Positions 36,485 to 44,828 of a stretch of 64,000 nt of DNA are shown one piece after another. Location of the stretch: the NCBI GenBank assembly GCA_965276665.1, contig OZ255620.1:3906001-3970000 (forward strand), written 5' to 3'. Positions within the stretch are counted from its first letter, which is position 1, and each line of letters opens with the position of its first letter. Source of the DNA: CAWGJC01 sp965276665. GTDB taxonomy: Bacteria; Pseudomonadota; Alphaproteobacteria; Acetobacterales; Acetobacteraceae. The notes below the pieces were generated by a model. It saw only the letters and a list, made by a program, of their open reading frames with translations. It was not told where the DNA came from and made no database searches. The position numbers were made by a program, and so were the translations under genes.

Positions 36485-36680
36485 GAGGAAGGCCAGGGGG
36501 CTCTGCCTCCTGGACCCCCGCCAAAGGCCGAGCCTTTGGACTCCATTACGGCTGTTTGGAGAGGGGTGGGCAAGGTACCGGTAGAAACAGCTCCTCGCCC
36601 ACCCCTCTCCAAACAGCCCTAGCGGGTTCTAAGGGCTCAGCCCTTAGCGGGGTCCAGGGGCAGAGCCCCTGGCCTTCCTC
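36485..36680. repeat. long palindromic intergenic repeat with nested 21-bp inverted core
   Basis: Outer halves carry the family hairpins (GGCCAGGGGGCTCTGCC..., CCAAAGGCCGAGCCTTTGG on the left; CTAAGGGCTCAGCCCTTAG, CCAGGGGCAGAGCCCCTGG on the right). In the middle GCTGTTTGGAGAGGGGTGGGC (36551-36571) and its exact complement (36598-36618) enclose 26 bases. The element fills the gap between the Nudix and MlrC genes and could terminate both convergent transcripts. Confidence 0.85.
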
Positions 36681-38150
36681 TCAAGCAATCAACCCCGGCA
36701 CAGCGTCGGCGTCGAGGGGCCAGAGGGGGCGTTGGACGTTTTGATAGGGGATGGTTCGGTAGTCGCGGGGGATGGGGCCGTCGGTGTCGATGTAGAGCAC
36801 GGTGGCGGCGATCGGGCCGAAGGCGGCGTGGAAATGGTTGGTGGATTTGACGACGAGCATGCGTCGTTCGGTGGGTTCGATGCCGACGTTGCGGAATATC
36901 TCGAGGCCGAGGGCCTGGGTCCGGTTTGAGATCAGCACGATTTCGACGCCGCCGATCCGGATGGCGGCGCAGTCGCCGAGCTTGACCTCGGTGGGGCCGA
37001 AGCTTTGGGTGGCTTCGCGGGCGAGGCCGGTGATTGTCGCTTCGGCGTCCACCGGTGGTCCGGAGGCGGGACCGATTTTGCCGCCAAAGCGGAGCGGCAG
37101 GGTGGCGCCGAGACCGGCGTCGAAGCAGAGCCGAACGGCGATCGGGTCCCAGATCGGCGCGAGGGCCGCGCCGTCGATGCCGCGGGCGATCAGCCGGCGC
37201 AGGATGGTGGTGTTGTCGCTGGGAGCGCCGCCGCCGGCATTGTCGGCCGGGTCCGCCATCACCACCGGGTGGCCGGCCTGGGCGAGGGCGGTCGAGATCG
37301 CGGTGTCGGGGTCGAGATAATCGGGCGCGGTACGGCCGCGCATGGAGACGAATTCGGCGCCGAGCTCGCTGGCGATGCGGTCGGCTTTCTGCTTGTCGCC
37401 GTCCACCACGGCGAGGATGCGGCCGGTCATTTCCGGTACGTCCGCATAGGGGAAGCAGTGGCAGATCGAGAGCGAGAGCACGCCGTCCGTGCCCTCGCGC
37501 GCGGCGGCGCGGTCGACGAAGCCGCGCATCAGCGGCAGCGTGGTCGGGTAGGAGCCGATCTGCCGGCAGTCGTAGAGCGACATCACCGGCCGGATCTCGC
37601 GGCGCATGGTGCGCAGCACGAGGGTGAGCAGCTCCTCGGCGCGTTCCACCACGTCGGTATGCGGGAATTCCTTGTAGAGGATGATGATGTCGGCGAGCGC
37701 GACGCGCTTGCGGGTGAGGTGGCAATGCGGGTCGAGCTCGACGCCGATCACGCAATCGGGGCCGACCCGCGCGCGCACCCGCTCGAGGATATCGCCCTCC
37801 ACGTCGTCGTATCCGTAGGCGACCATGGCGCCGTGCAATCCGAGCAGCACGCCGTCGAGCGGGAGCGCCGCCTCGACCTGCTGGAGGATTTCGTCGCGCA
37901 TCGTCTCGTAATCGGCGCGGTTGGTGAGGCCGGCGGGGCTGGCGGCGAAGCAGCTTCCCTCGATCAGCGTGAACCCGTCCGCGGCCGCGCGCCGGCGTGC
38001 GACCCAGAGCGGGGCGGTGCACATCAGCGGCGTTTCCTGCGGGTGCTCGCCGGGGCGGAGGAACACACTGTCGCGATAGGAGGCGAGGGAGGTCGGCAGG
38101 GGTGAAAAGGTGTTCGTCTCGGTGGCGAGCGTCGCCGAAAACAACCGCAT
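36681..38150 (-). CDS. M81 family metallopeptidase (MlrC/microcystinase-like)
   Basis: 489 residues. The N-terminus MRLFSATLATETNTFSPLPT is the hallmark of the M81 family. Zinc-binding residues are expected in LGLHGAMVAYGYDDVEGD and in ELDPHCHLT, and the C-terminal domain has MADPADNAGGGAPSDNT. MlrC is known from the breakdown of linearised microcystin, but chromosomal homologues are common and their natural substrates are unknown. It is single, bounded by two repeat elements. Confidence 0.9.
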   Translation of the reverse strand: MRLFSATLATETNTFSPLPTSLASYRDSVFLRPGEHPQETPLMCTAPLWVARRRAAADGFTLIEGSCFAASPAGLTNRADYETMRDEILQQVEAALPLDGVLLGLHGAMVAYGYDDVEGDILERVRARVGPDCVIGVELDPHCHLTRKRVALADIIILYKEFPHTDVVERAEELLTLVLRTMRREIRPVMSLYDCRQIGSYPTTLPLMRGFVDRAAAREGTDGVLSLSICHCFPYADVPEMTGRILAVVDGDKQKADRIASELGAEFVSMRGRTAPDYLDPDTAISTALAQAGHPVVMADPADNAGGGAPSDNTTILRRLIARGIDGAALAPIWDPIAVRLCFDAGLGATLPLRFGGKIGPASGPPVDAEATITGLAREATQSFGPTEVKLGDCAAIRIGGVEIVLISNRTQALGLEIFRNVGIEPTERRMLVVKSTNHFHAAFGPIAATVLYIDTDGPIPRDYRTIPYQNVQRPLWPLDADAVPGLIA

Positions 38151-38178
38151 GACCGTCTTCCCGAAATGGCGGGGCAGG

Positions 38179-38286
38179 CTAGAGCATCATCCGTTCAAAC
38201 GGAATCGTTTGAGCGGATAAAGATGCTCGCCAAAACAGAGAGCGAGCGCCTGTGCCGTGAGCGCATGCGAACGGAACATACTCTAG
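38179..38286. repeat. 108-bp element with CTAGAG ends
   Basis: Left end CTAGAGCATCATCCGTTC and right end GAACGGAACATACTCTAG are imperfect inverted repeats; inside, CGTTCAAACGG and CGTTTGAGCGG add more pairing. Size and ends relate it to the element after der at 9965-10069. It lies in the promoter region of the M81 peptidase gene (minus) and just before the methyltransferase (plus). Confidence 0.65.
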
Positions 38287-38318
38287 CGCGGATCGGGCCG
38301 CGCGGTTAGGTCTGCCGG

Positions 38319-39170
38319 ATGACGGAGATCCGGACCGACACGCTGCCAGGGACCAGCATGCTGTTGGGGGCGAACCGGCGCTTCTACGATCGTCTCTGGG
38401 AAGACGCGCGACTGATTGCGCCGGACCGCTTCAACACCTGGCCGCTTGTGCAGGCGCTCGCAGGGTCGGGCGGGGCGCGGCTCGAAGTGGGGGCCGGGCT
38501 GCGGCCGCGCTTGCCGATTGCGGGCACCGTGTTCGCCGACATCAGCCCGCCGGCGCTCCGCCGGCTGCGCGAGGTGGGCGGCCATGCGGTCGAGGCGCTG
38601 GTGACCGCGCTGCCCTTCCCCTCCGGCGCGTTCGGCCTGATCGGCGCGCTCGATATCGTGGAGCACGTGGCGGAGGGCGAGGCGGCGCTGGCGGAGCTCG
38701 CCCGCGTGGCGGCGCCGGGCGCGACGCTGCTGCTCTCCGTCCCGCTGCATCCCGCCGCCTGGACGGCGTTCGACGAGGCGGTCGGCCATCATCGCCGCTA
38801 TGCGCCCGCCGCGCTGCTGCGCCAGCTCGAGGCGGCGGGTTTCGTCGTCGAGCGCTCGGCGCCCTCCGGCATGCTGCCGCGCTCCACCCGGCTGCTGGCG
38901 CTCGGCCTGTGGTTTCTTCGCCATCGCCGCGCCCGGGCGATGTGGTGGTATAACCACGTCTTCCTGCCGATCGGCCTGCGCCGCGCGGCGCCGCTCGTGC
39001 TGTCCGACGGGATGATCGACCCGGAGGGCGTCGCTGGCGTGCTTCTCGTCTGTCGAAGGAGAGGAGGGCGAAAGGAGGTGAGAGATGGACAATACGGTCA
39101 GGCAGCGGAAGCCGGCTCTGGATTTGAAGCCGGAGCGGCCGAAGCTGCACAAAGTCATTCTGGTCAATGA
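38319..39170 (+). CDS. class I SAM-dependent methyltransferase
   Basis: 283 residues. The SAM-binding motif is LEVGAGLRPRLP near residue 55, the acid loop is FADISPPAL, and the post-II motif region is FGLIGALDIVEHVAEGEAAL. This is a type 11 methyltransferase fold with unknown substrate. Conserved sequence ends near EGVAGVLLVCRRR. The final about 30 residues overlap the start of clpS by 86 bases and look compositionally accidental, so the natural stop may have drifted. Confidence 0.8.
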   Translation: MTEIRTDTLPGTSMLLGANRRFYDRLWEDARLIAPDRFNTWPLVQALAGSGGARLEVGAGLRPRLPIAGTVFADISPPALRRLREVGGHAVEALVTALPFPSGAFGLIGALDIVEHVAEGEAALAELARVAAPGATLLLSVPLHPAAWTAFDEAVGHHRRYAPAALLRQLEAAGFVVERSAPSGMLPRSTRLLALGLWFLRHRRARAMWWYNHVFLPIGLRRAAPLVLSDGMIDPEGVAGVLLVCRRRGGRKEVRDGQYGQAAEAGSGFEAGAAEAAQSHSGQ

Positions 39171-39390
39171 CGACTACACGCCGCGCGAATTCGTCGTCAC
39201 CGTCCTGAAGGCGGAGTTCCGGCTCAGCGAATCGCAGGCGCATCGGGTGATGATCACCGCGCATCAGCGCGGCGTCTGCGTGGTCGCCGTCTACACCAAG
39301 GACGTGGCGGAGGCGAAAGCGACCAACGCGACGGACGCCGCGCGGAAGAAGGGCTATCCGCTGCTGTTCACGACCGAGCCGGAAGAGTAG
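39085..39390 (+). CDS. clpS: ATP-dependent Clp protease adaptor ClpS
   Basis: 101 residues, the standard size. The N-end-rule pocket is conserved in HKVILVNDDYTPREFVV (Asn, two Asp) and HRVMITAHQRG, followed by KDVAEAKATNATDAARKKGY. It delivers N-degron substrates to ClpA-ClpP. A perfect AAGGAGGTGA ribosome site lies 6-8 bases before the ATG. It starts inside the end of the methyltransferase gene and its end overlaps the convergent monooxygenase gene by 23 bases. clpA is not in the window. Confidence 0.96.
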   Translation: MDNTVRQRKPALDLKPERPKLHKVILVNDDYTPREFVVTVLKAEFRLSESQAHRVMITAHQRGVCVVAVYTKDVAEAKATNATDAARKKGYPLLFTTEPEE

Positions 39391-40732
39391 CCGCCAAGGA
39401 AGGGGCGGCGGTCTCGGGGAAGAAGCGGTTCGCAGGGCGCGCCAGGCCGAGATGGTCGCGCAGCGTGGTGCCTGCATACTCCCGCCGGTAGAGCCCGCGG
39501 CGCTGCAATTCCGGCACCACAAGGTTCACAAAATCATCGAGCCCTTCCGGCACGGTCGGGAACATCACGTTGAACCCGTCGCACGCTTCGGTCTCGAGCC
39601 ATTCCTGCATGGTGTCGGCGATCTCCGCCGGCGTGCCGGCCATCTGCAGGCCGCCATACGCGCCGACGAGCTGCGCCAGCTGGCGCACGGTCAGATTGTC
39701 CCGCCGGGCGAGGGCGACCAGCGAATCGCGGCTGCTCTGCCCCGCATTGCTCTGCGGAATCTCCGGCAACTTTTCGTCGAGCGCGAAGCCGGACGCATCG
39801 ACGCCGAGCCGCATCGACAGGTTGGGCACCCCGCTTTCCGCATGCACGAGCGCATCGAGCCGCGCCTTCTTCGCCTCCGCCTCGGCGGTGGTCGCGCCCA
39901 CGAGGACCAGCGCGCCGGGCAGGATCTTGAGCCCGTCCGGCGACCGGCCGATCGCGCGCATCCGCGCCTTCACATCCGCATAATAATCCCGCCCGTCGGC
40001 GATCGTGCGGCTGCTGCCGAACACCATCTCCGCGGTCTCGGCGGCGAGCTGGCGGCCCGCCTCGGAGGCGCCGGCCTGCACGATCACCGGCCAGCCCTGC
40101 ACCGGACGCGCGATGTTGAGCGGACCGCGCACCGAGAGATGCTCGCCCTTGTGGTCGAGCACATGCATGCGCGCGGGATCGAAGAACACGCCGCTCGCCT
40201 GGTCGCGCAGCCAGGCATCATCCGCCCAGCTATCCCACAATCCGGTGACCACATCGAAGAACTCGCGCGCCCGGCGGTAGCGCTCGTCATGATCGACATG
40301 CTCGGTCAGGCCGAAATTCAGCGCCGCATCCGGGTTCGCGGTGGTGACGATGTTCCAGCCCGCGCGGCCGTTGCTGATATGGTCGAGCGAGGCGAAACGC
40401 CGCGCGATATGATAGGGCTCGTCGAAGGTGGTGGACGCGGTGGCGACGAGGCCGATGCGCTCCGTCACCATCGCGAGCGCGGACAGCAAAGTCAGCGGCT
40501 CGAACGAGGTCGCGGTCGCGCTCCGCCGCAGCGCCGCCATCGGCATGTTCAGCACGGCAAGATGGTCGGCCATGAAAAACGCGTCGAACCGCCCGCGCTC
40601 CAGCGTCTGGATGAAGCGCACCAGATGCGCGAGGTTGAAATTCGCGTCCGGATACGCACCCGGATACCGCCACCAGGCGGTGTGGATGCCGACCGGGCGC
40701 ATGAACGCGCCAAGATGAAGCTGCTTTTGCAT
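39368..40732 (-). CDS. LLM-class flavin monooxygenase, NtaA/SnaA/DszA family
   Basis: 454 residues. The N-terminus LGAFMRPVGIHTAWWRYPGA, the segment FFMADHLAVLN and NGRAGWNIVTTANPDAALNF are the signatures of FMNH2-dependent two-component monooxygenases such as nitrilotriacetate monooxygenase A and DszA. The enzyme needs a separate flavin reductase, which is not nearby. The substrate is unknown, probably a sulfur- or amine-containing organic compound. An ATG at 40732 is used; a GTG at 40753 would add seven residues. It is followed downstream by clpS (convergent). Confidence 0.88.
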   Translation of the reverse strand: MQKQLHLGAFMRPVGIHTAWWRYPGAYPDANFNLAHLVRFIQTLERGRFDAFFMADHLAVLNMPMAALRRSATATSFEPLTLLSALAMVTERIGLVATASTTFDEPYHIARRFASLDHISNGRAGWNIVTTANPDAALNFGLTEHVDHDERYRRAREFFDVVTGLWDSWADDAWLRDQASGVFFDPARMHVLDHKGEHLSVRGPLNIARPVQGWPVIVQAGASEAGRQLAAETAEMVFGSSRTIADGRDYYADVKARMRAIGRSPDGLKILPGALVLVGATTAEAEAKKARLDALVHAESGVPNLSMRLGVDASGFALDEKLPEIPQSNAGQSSRDSLVALARRDNLTVRQLAQLVGAYGGLQMAGTPAEIADTMQEWLETEACDGFNVMFPTVPEGLDDFVNLVVPELQRRGLYRREYAGTTLRDHLGLARPANRFFPETAAPSLAATLPARS

Positions 40733-40774
40733 CCGTGGCGATATGGATCGCACGAGCGCGAGCGCAACGTGTGG

Positions 40775-40976
40775 AGGAAGGCAGGCCAGGGGCTCTGCCC
40801 CTGGACCCCGCTAAGGGCACAGCCCTTAGAACCCGCTAGGGCTGTTTGGAGAGGGGTGGGCCAGGTATCGGTTGCAACCACTCCCTCGCCCACCCCTCTC
40901 CAAACAGCCGTAATGGATTCCAAAGGCTCGGCCTTTGGCGGGGGTCCAGGGGGCAGAGCCCCCTGGCCTTCCTTCC
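40775..40976. repeat. long palindromic intergenic repeat with nested core, second copy
   Basis: Same plan as 36485-36680 but inverted: the left half has CCAGGGGCTCTGCCCCTGG and CTAAGGGCACAGCCCTTAG, the right half CCAAAGGCTCGGCCTTTGG. The nested 21-bp arms are at 40841-40861 and 40888-40908 with a spacer CAGGTATCGGTTGCAACC plus ACTCCCTC. It ends at the stop codon of phnE. Confidence 0.85.
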
Positions 40977-41774
40977 TCAATCCACGCGCTTCCGCAGCGC
41001 CGCGGAGCCGCGTTCGGCGGCGAGGACGAGGAGGAATGTCACGATCAGGAGCAGCGAGACCGTGCGATATTGGAACAGGTTCATCGCGGTCAGCACTTCG
41101 AAGCCGAGGCCGCCGGCGCCGACGAAGCCGAGCACCAGGGAGGATCGGATATTTTCGTCGAACCGGTAGAGTGCGATGCCGAGCAGGGAGGGCAGTACGC
41201 TCGGCACGACGGCGTGGCTGAACACTTGCAGGCGTGTCGCGCCGGTCATGGTGAGGGCTTCGACCGGGCCCATGTCCATGTCCTCGATCACTTCGGCGAA
41301 CAGGCGGCCGAGCATGCCGAGCGAGTGGACGCAGATCGCCAGCGCGCCGGGAAACGGTCCGAGCCCGACGGCGGTGACGAAGATCAGCGCCCAGATCAGG
41401 TCCGGCACGGCGCGGGCGAGCGAGATCAGGCCGCGGGCGAGATAGTAGAGCGGCCGTGCCGGGGCGGTGTTGCGGGCCGCGAGGGTGGAGAGCGGCAGGG
41501 CGAGGATCACGCCGACGACGGTGCCGAACAGCGCGATATCGATGGTCTCGAGGGTCGGCCACAGCGCGTCCGGCAGCTTGCTGAGATCGGGCGGCCAGGA
41601 GCGGCGGAGGATGTCGGCGATGCCGTGCGCGCCGGTGATCAGATCCTGCGGCCGGGCCTGGACGACGAGCGTCGCCTGCCCGACCGCGACGAGGAAGAGC
41701 AGCAGCGCGAAGAAGCCGAGCGCGCGGCTGCTCGAGGCGCGTTGCCCGCGCAGCAAGTCCGGCCGGTGTTTCAT
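40977..41774 (-). CDS. phnE: phosphonate ABC transporter permease PhnE
   Basis: About 265 residues with six hydrophobic segments. The EAA-loop motif of binding-protein-dependent permeases appears in EVIEDMDMGPVEALTMTGAT, and RFDENIRSSLVLGFVGAGGLG is typical of PhnE. It forms the channel of the PhnCDE phosphonate importer. It starts 10 bases after phnC stops and is the last gene of phnD-phnC-phnE. No C-P lyase genes are in the window. Confidence 0.92.
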   Translation of the reverse strand: MKHRPDLLRGQRASSSRALGFFALLLFLVAVGQATLVVQARPQDLITGAHGIADILRRSWPPDLSKLPDALWPTLETIDIALFGTVVGVILALPLSTLAARNTAPARPLYYLARGLISLARAVPDLIWALIFVTAVGLGPFPGALAICVHSLGMLGRLFAEVIEDMDMGPVEALTMTGATRLQVFSHAVVPSVLPSLLGIALYRFDENIRSSLVLGFVGAGGLGFEVLTAMNLFQYRTVSLLLIVTFLLVLAAERGSAALRKRVD

Positions 41775-41784
41775 CGGCGGATGT

Positions 41785-42540
41785 TCAAGCAGCAGCGGTT
41801 TCGTAGAGCGCGGTGACGGCGCGCTCGCCGATTGACGCAGGCCGCTCGTCGAAGGAGATGCGGCCGCCCTGCAGCCCGACCACGCGGTCGGCGAAGCGGC
41901 GGGCAAGGTCGGGCTGGTGCAGCACGCAGAGCACGGCGAGACCGTCCTCGTGTGCGAGGCGGCGGAGCAGGCGCATGATCTCTTCCGCCGCTTCCGGGTC
42001 GAGGCTCGCCACCGGCTCGTCCGCCATCAGCGCGCGGGGACGCTGGGCCAGGGCGCGGGCGACAGAGACGCGTTGCGCCTGGCCGCCGGAGAGCGTGCCG
42101 GCGCGCTGCGGGGCGAATTCGCGCAATCCCACCTCGTCGAGGCAATTGAGCGCGAAGCCGCGTTCGGAATTTGGCAGCCGGCCGAGCATGGTGGTGAGCC
42201 GGCGATGGCGGCCGAGCGTGCCGGTCATCACGTTCGCGACCACGCTCCGCCGCCGCACCAGGTTCGCATGCTGGAAGATCATGCCGAGCGCCATGCGCCC
42301 GTCAGCGAGGGCGCGGCCGGTGAGCGCGCTCAACTCGCGGCCGGCGACGCGCACCGTGCCGGCGCTCGGGCGCAGCATGCCGGCGATGCAGCGGAGCATG
42401 GTGGATTTGCCGCTGCCATTGGCGCCGAGAATGACCACGAGCTCGCCGGGCGCCACCGAGAGGCTGGCGCCTTGCAGCGCCAGCCTGCCGGTCGGGTAGC
42501 GCATCGCGAGGCCATTGGCCTCGATCAGCGCCTCGGTCAT
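41785..42540 (-). CDS. phnC: phosphonate ABC transporter ATP-binding protein PhnC
   Basis: 251 residues. Walker A is GANGSGKST near residue 38, signature LSGGQAQRVSVARAL near 150 and Walker B ALMADEPVASLDP. The H-loop follows in CVLHQPDLA. It is a standard ABC ATPase of the phosphonate importer. Start overlaps the stop of phnD by four bases (ATGA), and its stop is 10 bases from phnE. Confidence 0.93.
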   Translation of the reverse strand: MTEALIEANGLAMRYPTGRLALQGASLSVAPGELVVILGANGSGKSTMLRCIAGMLRPSAGTVRVAGRELSALTGRALADGRMALGMIFQHANLVRRRSVVANVMTGTLGRHRRLTTMLGRLPNSERGFALNCLDEVGLREFAPQRAGTLSGGQAQRVSVARALAQRPRALMADEPVASLDPEAAEEIMRLLRRLAHEDGLAVLCVLHQPDLARRFADRVVGLQGGRISFDERPASIGERAVTALYETAAA

Positions 42541-43442
42541 CCCGAGACCTTGGTGAGGTCGATGTTGAGCGTCTTCACCAGGTCGCGAATGCCGTCATAG
42601 GCGGCGTCGGTCTGCGGCACGAGATGGGCGCCGTCGCTGCCGATGATTTTCTGGTCGTCGGCGGAGAGTTCGGACAGGTCGAGCGTCTGCAGCACCTGCG
42701 TGAGCCGCGCCTTGAACGGGGCAGGCAGGGTCTCCGCGACCGCGATCGGGTCGATCGGGATCGGCTCGGACCGCCAGAGCTCGACGAAATCGCTCGGTTT
42801 GTAGGAGCCGGCGAGGGTGGCGGAGGCGATCTCCTGGCTGTTGAGCTCGCCGGCCTGGACCTTGTGGTTCAAGATCGCCTCGAAGCTCGCGGTGTGGCTG
42901 CCGGCGTAGAAGCCCTTGACGCCATGGTCAGGGTCGATGCCGGCCTTGCGCAGCGCGTAGGCCGGGTAGAGATGGCCGGATGTCGAGGCGGGATCGGAAA
43001 AGCCGAAACTATGGCCGGCGATGCCGGCCATCGTGGTGACGCCGGAGCCGGGCCAGGTGACGATGCCGGCGGTGTAGGTCTCAGGCTTGCCTTGCTTGTC
43101 GCCGAAGGTCGAGACGGCGTCGGCATGCGCGACCTGATGGGCGAGCACGTAGCCGAGCGGACCGAACTCGCCCACTTCCAGCTTGCCGGCGCGCATCGCC
43201 TCGATCTCGGAGGTGTAGTTCGTGGTGATCAGGATATCGACCTTGCAGCCGATCTTCTTGCCGATCAGATCGCCGATATGCTGGTAGATCGGCGTCAGCC
43301 GCGCCACGGCCTCATAGGGTTCGACGCCGAAGCGGACGGTGCCGCCGTTCGGGCAGTCGCTCGCCGATGTCTGGGCGTGCGCCGCCGGGGCAAGTGCTGC
43401 CGCAAGGCCGGCCAGGACGGCCGCGCCCAGAAATGTCTTCAT
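42537..43442 (-). CDS. phnD: phosphonate ABC transporter substrate-binding protein PhnD
   Basis: About 301 residues. A Sec signal peptide MKTFLGAAVLAGLAAALAPA ends in AHAQ. The PhnD fold is visible in TVRFGVEPYEAVARLTPIYQ, GEFGPLGYVLAHQ and DPASTSGHLYPAYALRKAGI, the last being the phosphonate-binding Ser/Thr/His site. It captures phosphonates (or related oxyanions such as phosphite) in the periplasm. It is the first gene of the operon; the promoter should lie in 43443-43572. Confidence 0.92.
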   Translation of the reverse strand: MKTFLGAAVLAGLAAALAPAAHAQTSASDCPNGGTVRFGVEPYEAVARLTPIYQHIGDLIGKKIGCKVDILITTNYTSEIEAMRAGKLEVGEFGPLGYVLAHQVAHADAVSTFGDKQGKPETYTAGIVTWPGSGVTTMAGIAGHSFGFSDPASTSGHLYPAYALRKAGIDPDHGVKGFYAGSHTASFEAILNHKVQAGELNSQEIASATLAGSYKPSDFVELWRSEPIPIDPIAVAETLPAPFKARLTQVLQTLDLSELSADDQKIIGSDGAHLVPQTDAAYDGIRDLVKTLNIDLTKVSG

Positions 43443-43572
43443 CGATGATGGCTCCGAAGCGAGGTGTGAAATCCCCGCACCCGTAAGCCGTGACCGGCGA
43501 CTCTTCCGCGTCATACGCATGAAGCTTGTGTGACCGTCGCGCGCCGCAACGGCTTCGCGCGACGCCCGCCCG

Positions 43573-44568
43573 CTACACCCGATAATACGCGCGATACCAC
43601 GCGACGAAGGCGGCGACGCCCGCCACGACATCGGTGTTCGGCCGGAAACCGGTGAGTGCGTCGAGAAGACTCACATCCGCCCAGGTACGCTGCACCTCGC
43701 CGGGTTGCATCGGCAGGTTGCGACGAATGATGGAACGCCCCGTCGCCGCCTCGATCGCCGCGATGAACGCACCGAGCGCGACCGGCGCGCCATTGCCGAT
43801 ATTCACCACCCGGAACGGCGCAACCGCGCTCACCGGATCGCGCTCCACCATCTTGCGGCCGGCCGCCGGAACCGCCGGAACGAGCCGCACCACCGCCTCC
43901 ACCAGATCGTCGATATAGGTGAAGTCGCGCGCCATCTCGCCGTGATTGTGCACGTCGATCGGCTCGCCCCGCAGCGCCGCCTCGGTGAACTTGAACAGCG
44001 CCATGTCCGGCCGGCCCCACGGCCCATACACGGTGAAGAAGCGGAACGCGGTGATCGGCAAGCCCCGCAAATGCGCGGTGGAGTGCGCGATCATCTCGGT
44101 GCCCCGCTTGGTCGCCGCATAAATGTTGAGCGGGGTCTCCGCCGCATCCGTCTCGACGAAAGGCAGCTTGGCGTTCGCGCCATACACCGAGCTCGTCGAC
44201 GCCATCAGCAGATGGCGCACATCCTGCCCACGGCACGCCTCCAGCAAGTTGAACGTGCCGACGAAATTCGTCTCGACATAGGTGTCCGGATGCTCGATCG
44301 CATACCGCACACCGGCCTGCGCCGCGAGATGCACGACAACCTCCGGCGCCGCCGCCGCCACCGTCGCGGCAAGCCCGGCCCGATCACAGATGTCGAGAAT
44401 GACAGGCCGGAAATCCGGACCCAGCGCAGCATGCCGCGCCTGCTTCAACCCGACATCATAATACGGCACCAACGCATCAATGCCGGTGACCTCATGCCCG
44501 TCACGCAGCAAACGCCGACACACATGAAACCCGATGAACCCGGCACTGCCGGTAACAAGAACCCGCAT
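43573..44568 (-). CDS. NAD-dependent epimerase, UDP-glucuronate 4-epimerase-like
   Basis: 331 residues of extended short-chain dehydrogenase fold. The NAD motif is TGSAGFIGFHVCRRLL at residues 6-21, the active-site pair is Tyr-x3-Lys in NIYAATKRGTE and the Ser is in MASTSSVYG. FFTVYGPWGRPDMALFKF is typical of UDP-glucuronate 4-epimerases of capsule and exopolysaccharide pathways. It would interconvert UDP-glucuronate and UDP-galacturonate. It stands alone between phnD and a palindromic repeat; no other sugar genes adjoin. Confidence 0.9.
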   Translation of the reverse strand: MRVLVTGSAGFIGFHVCRRLLRDGHEVTGIDALVPYYDVGLKQARHAALGPDFRPVILDICDRAGLAATVAAAAPEVVVHLAAQAGVRYAIEHPDTYVETNFVGTFNLLEACRGQDVRHLLMASTSSVYGANAKLPFVETDAAETPLNIYAATKRGTEMIAHSTAHLRGLPITAFRFFTVYGPWGRPDMALFKFTEAALRGEPIDVHNHGEMARDFTYIDDLVEAVVRLVPAVPAAGRKMVERDPVSAVAPFRVVNIGNGAPVALGAFIAAIEAATGRSIIRRNLPMQPGEVQRTWADVSLLDALTGFRPNTDVVAGVAAFVAWYRAYYRV

Positions 44569-44599
44569 CCGGCGGCTTATAGCACCGAGGTTGCGGGGT

Positions 44600-44818
44600 T
44601 GAGGAAGGCAGGCCGGGGGGCTCTGCCCCCTGGACCCCCGCCAAAGGCAGAGCCTTTGGAATCCATTACGACTGTTTGGAGAGGGGTGGGCGAGGGAGTG
44701 GTTGCAACTGGTACCTGGCCCACCCTCTCCAAACAGGCCCTAGCGGGTTCTAAGGGCTGTGCCCTTAGCGGGGTCCCAAGTGATGCATGGGGGCGGAGCC
44801 CCTGGCCTGCCTTCCCCT
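44600..44818. repeat. long palindromic intergenic repeat with nested core, third copy
   Basis: Left half CCGGGGGGCTCTGCCCCCTGG and CCAAAGGCAGAGCCTTTGG, right half CTAAGGGCTGTGCCCTTAG. The core arms are at 44671-44691 and 44718-44737; the spacer GAGGGAGTGGTTGCAACTGG is nearly the reverse complement of the one at 40775-40976. It lies between lexA and the epimerase gene, close to the stop of lexA. Confidence 0.85.
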
Positions 44819-44828
44819 AACCAGGCCC

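Noticed and set aside
36485..44818. Repeated palindromes considered as a CRISPR array
   Set aside because: The copies are kilobases apart, differ in orientation and have no regular spacers or cas genes.
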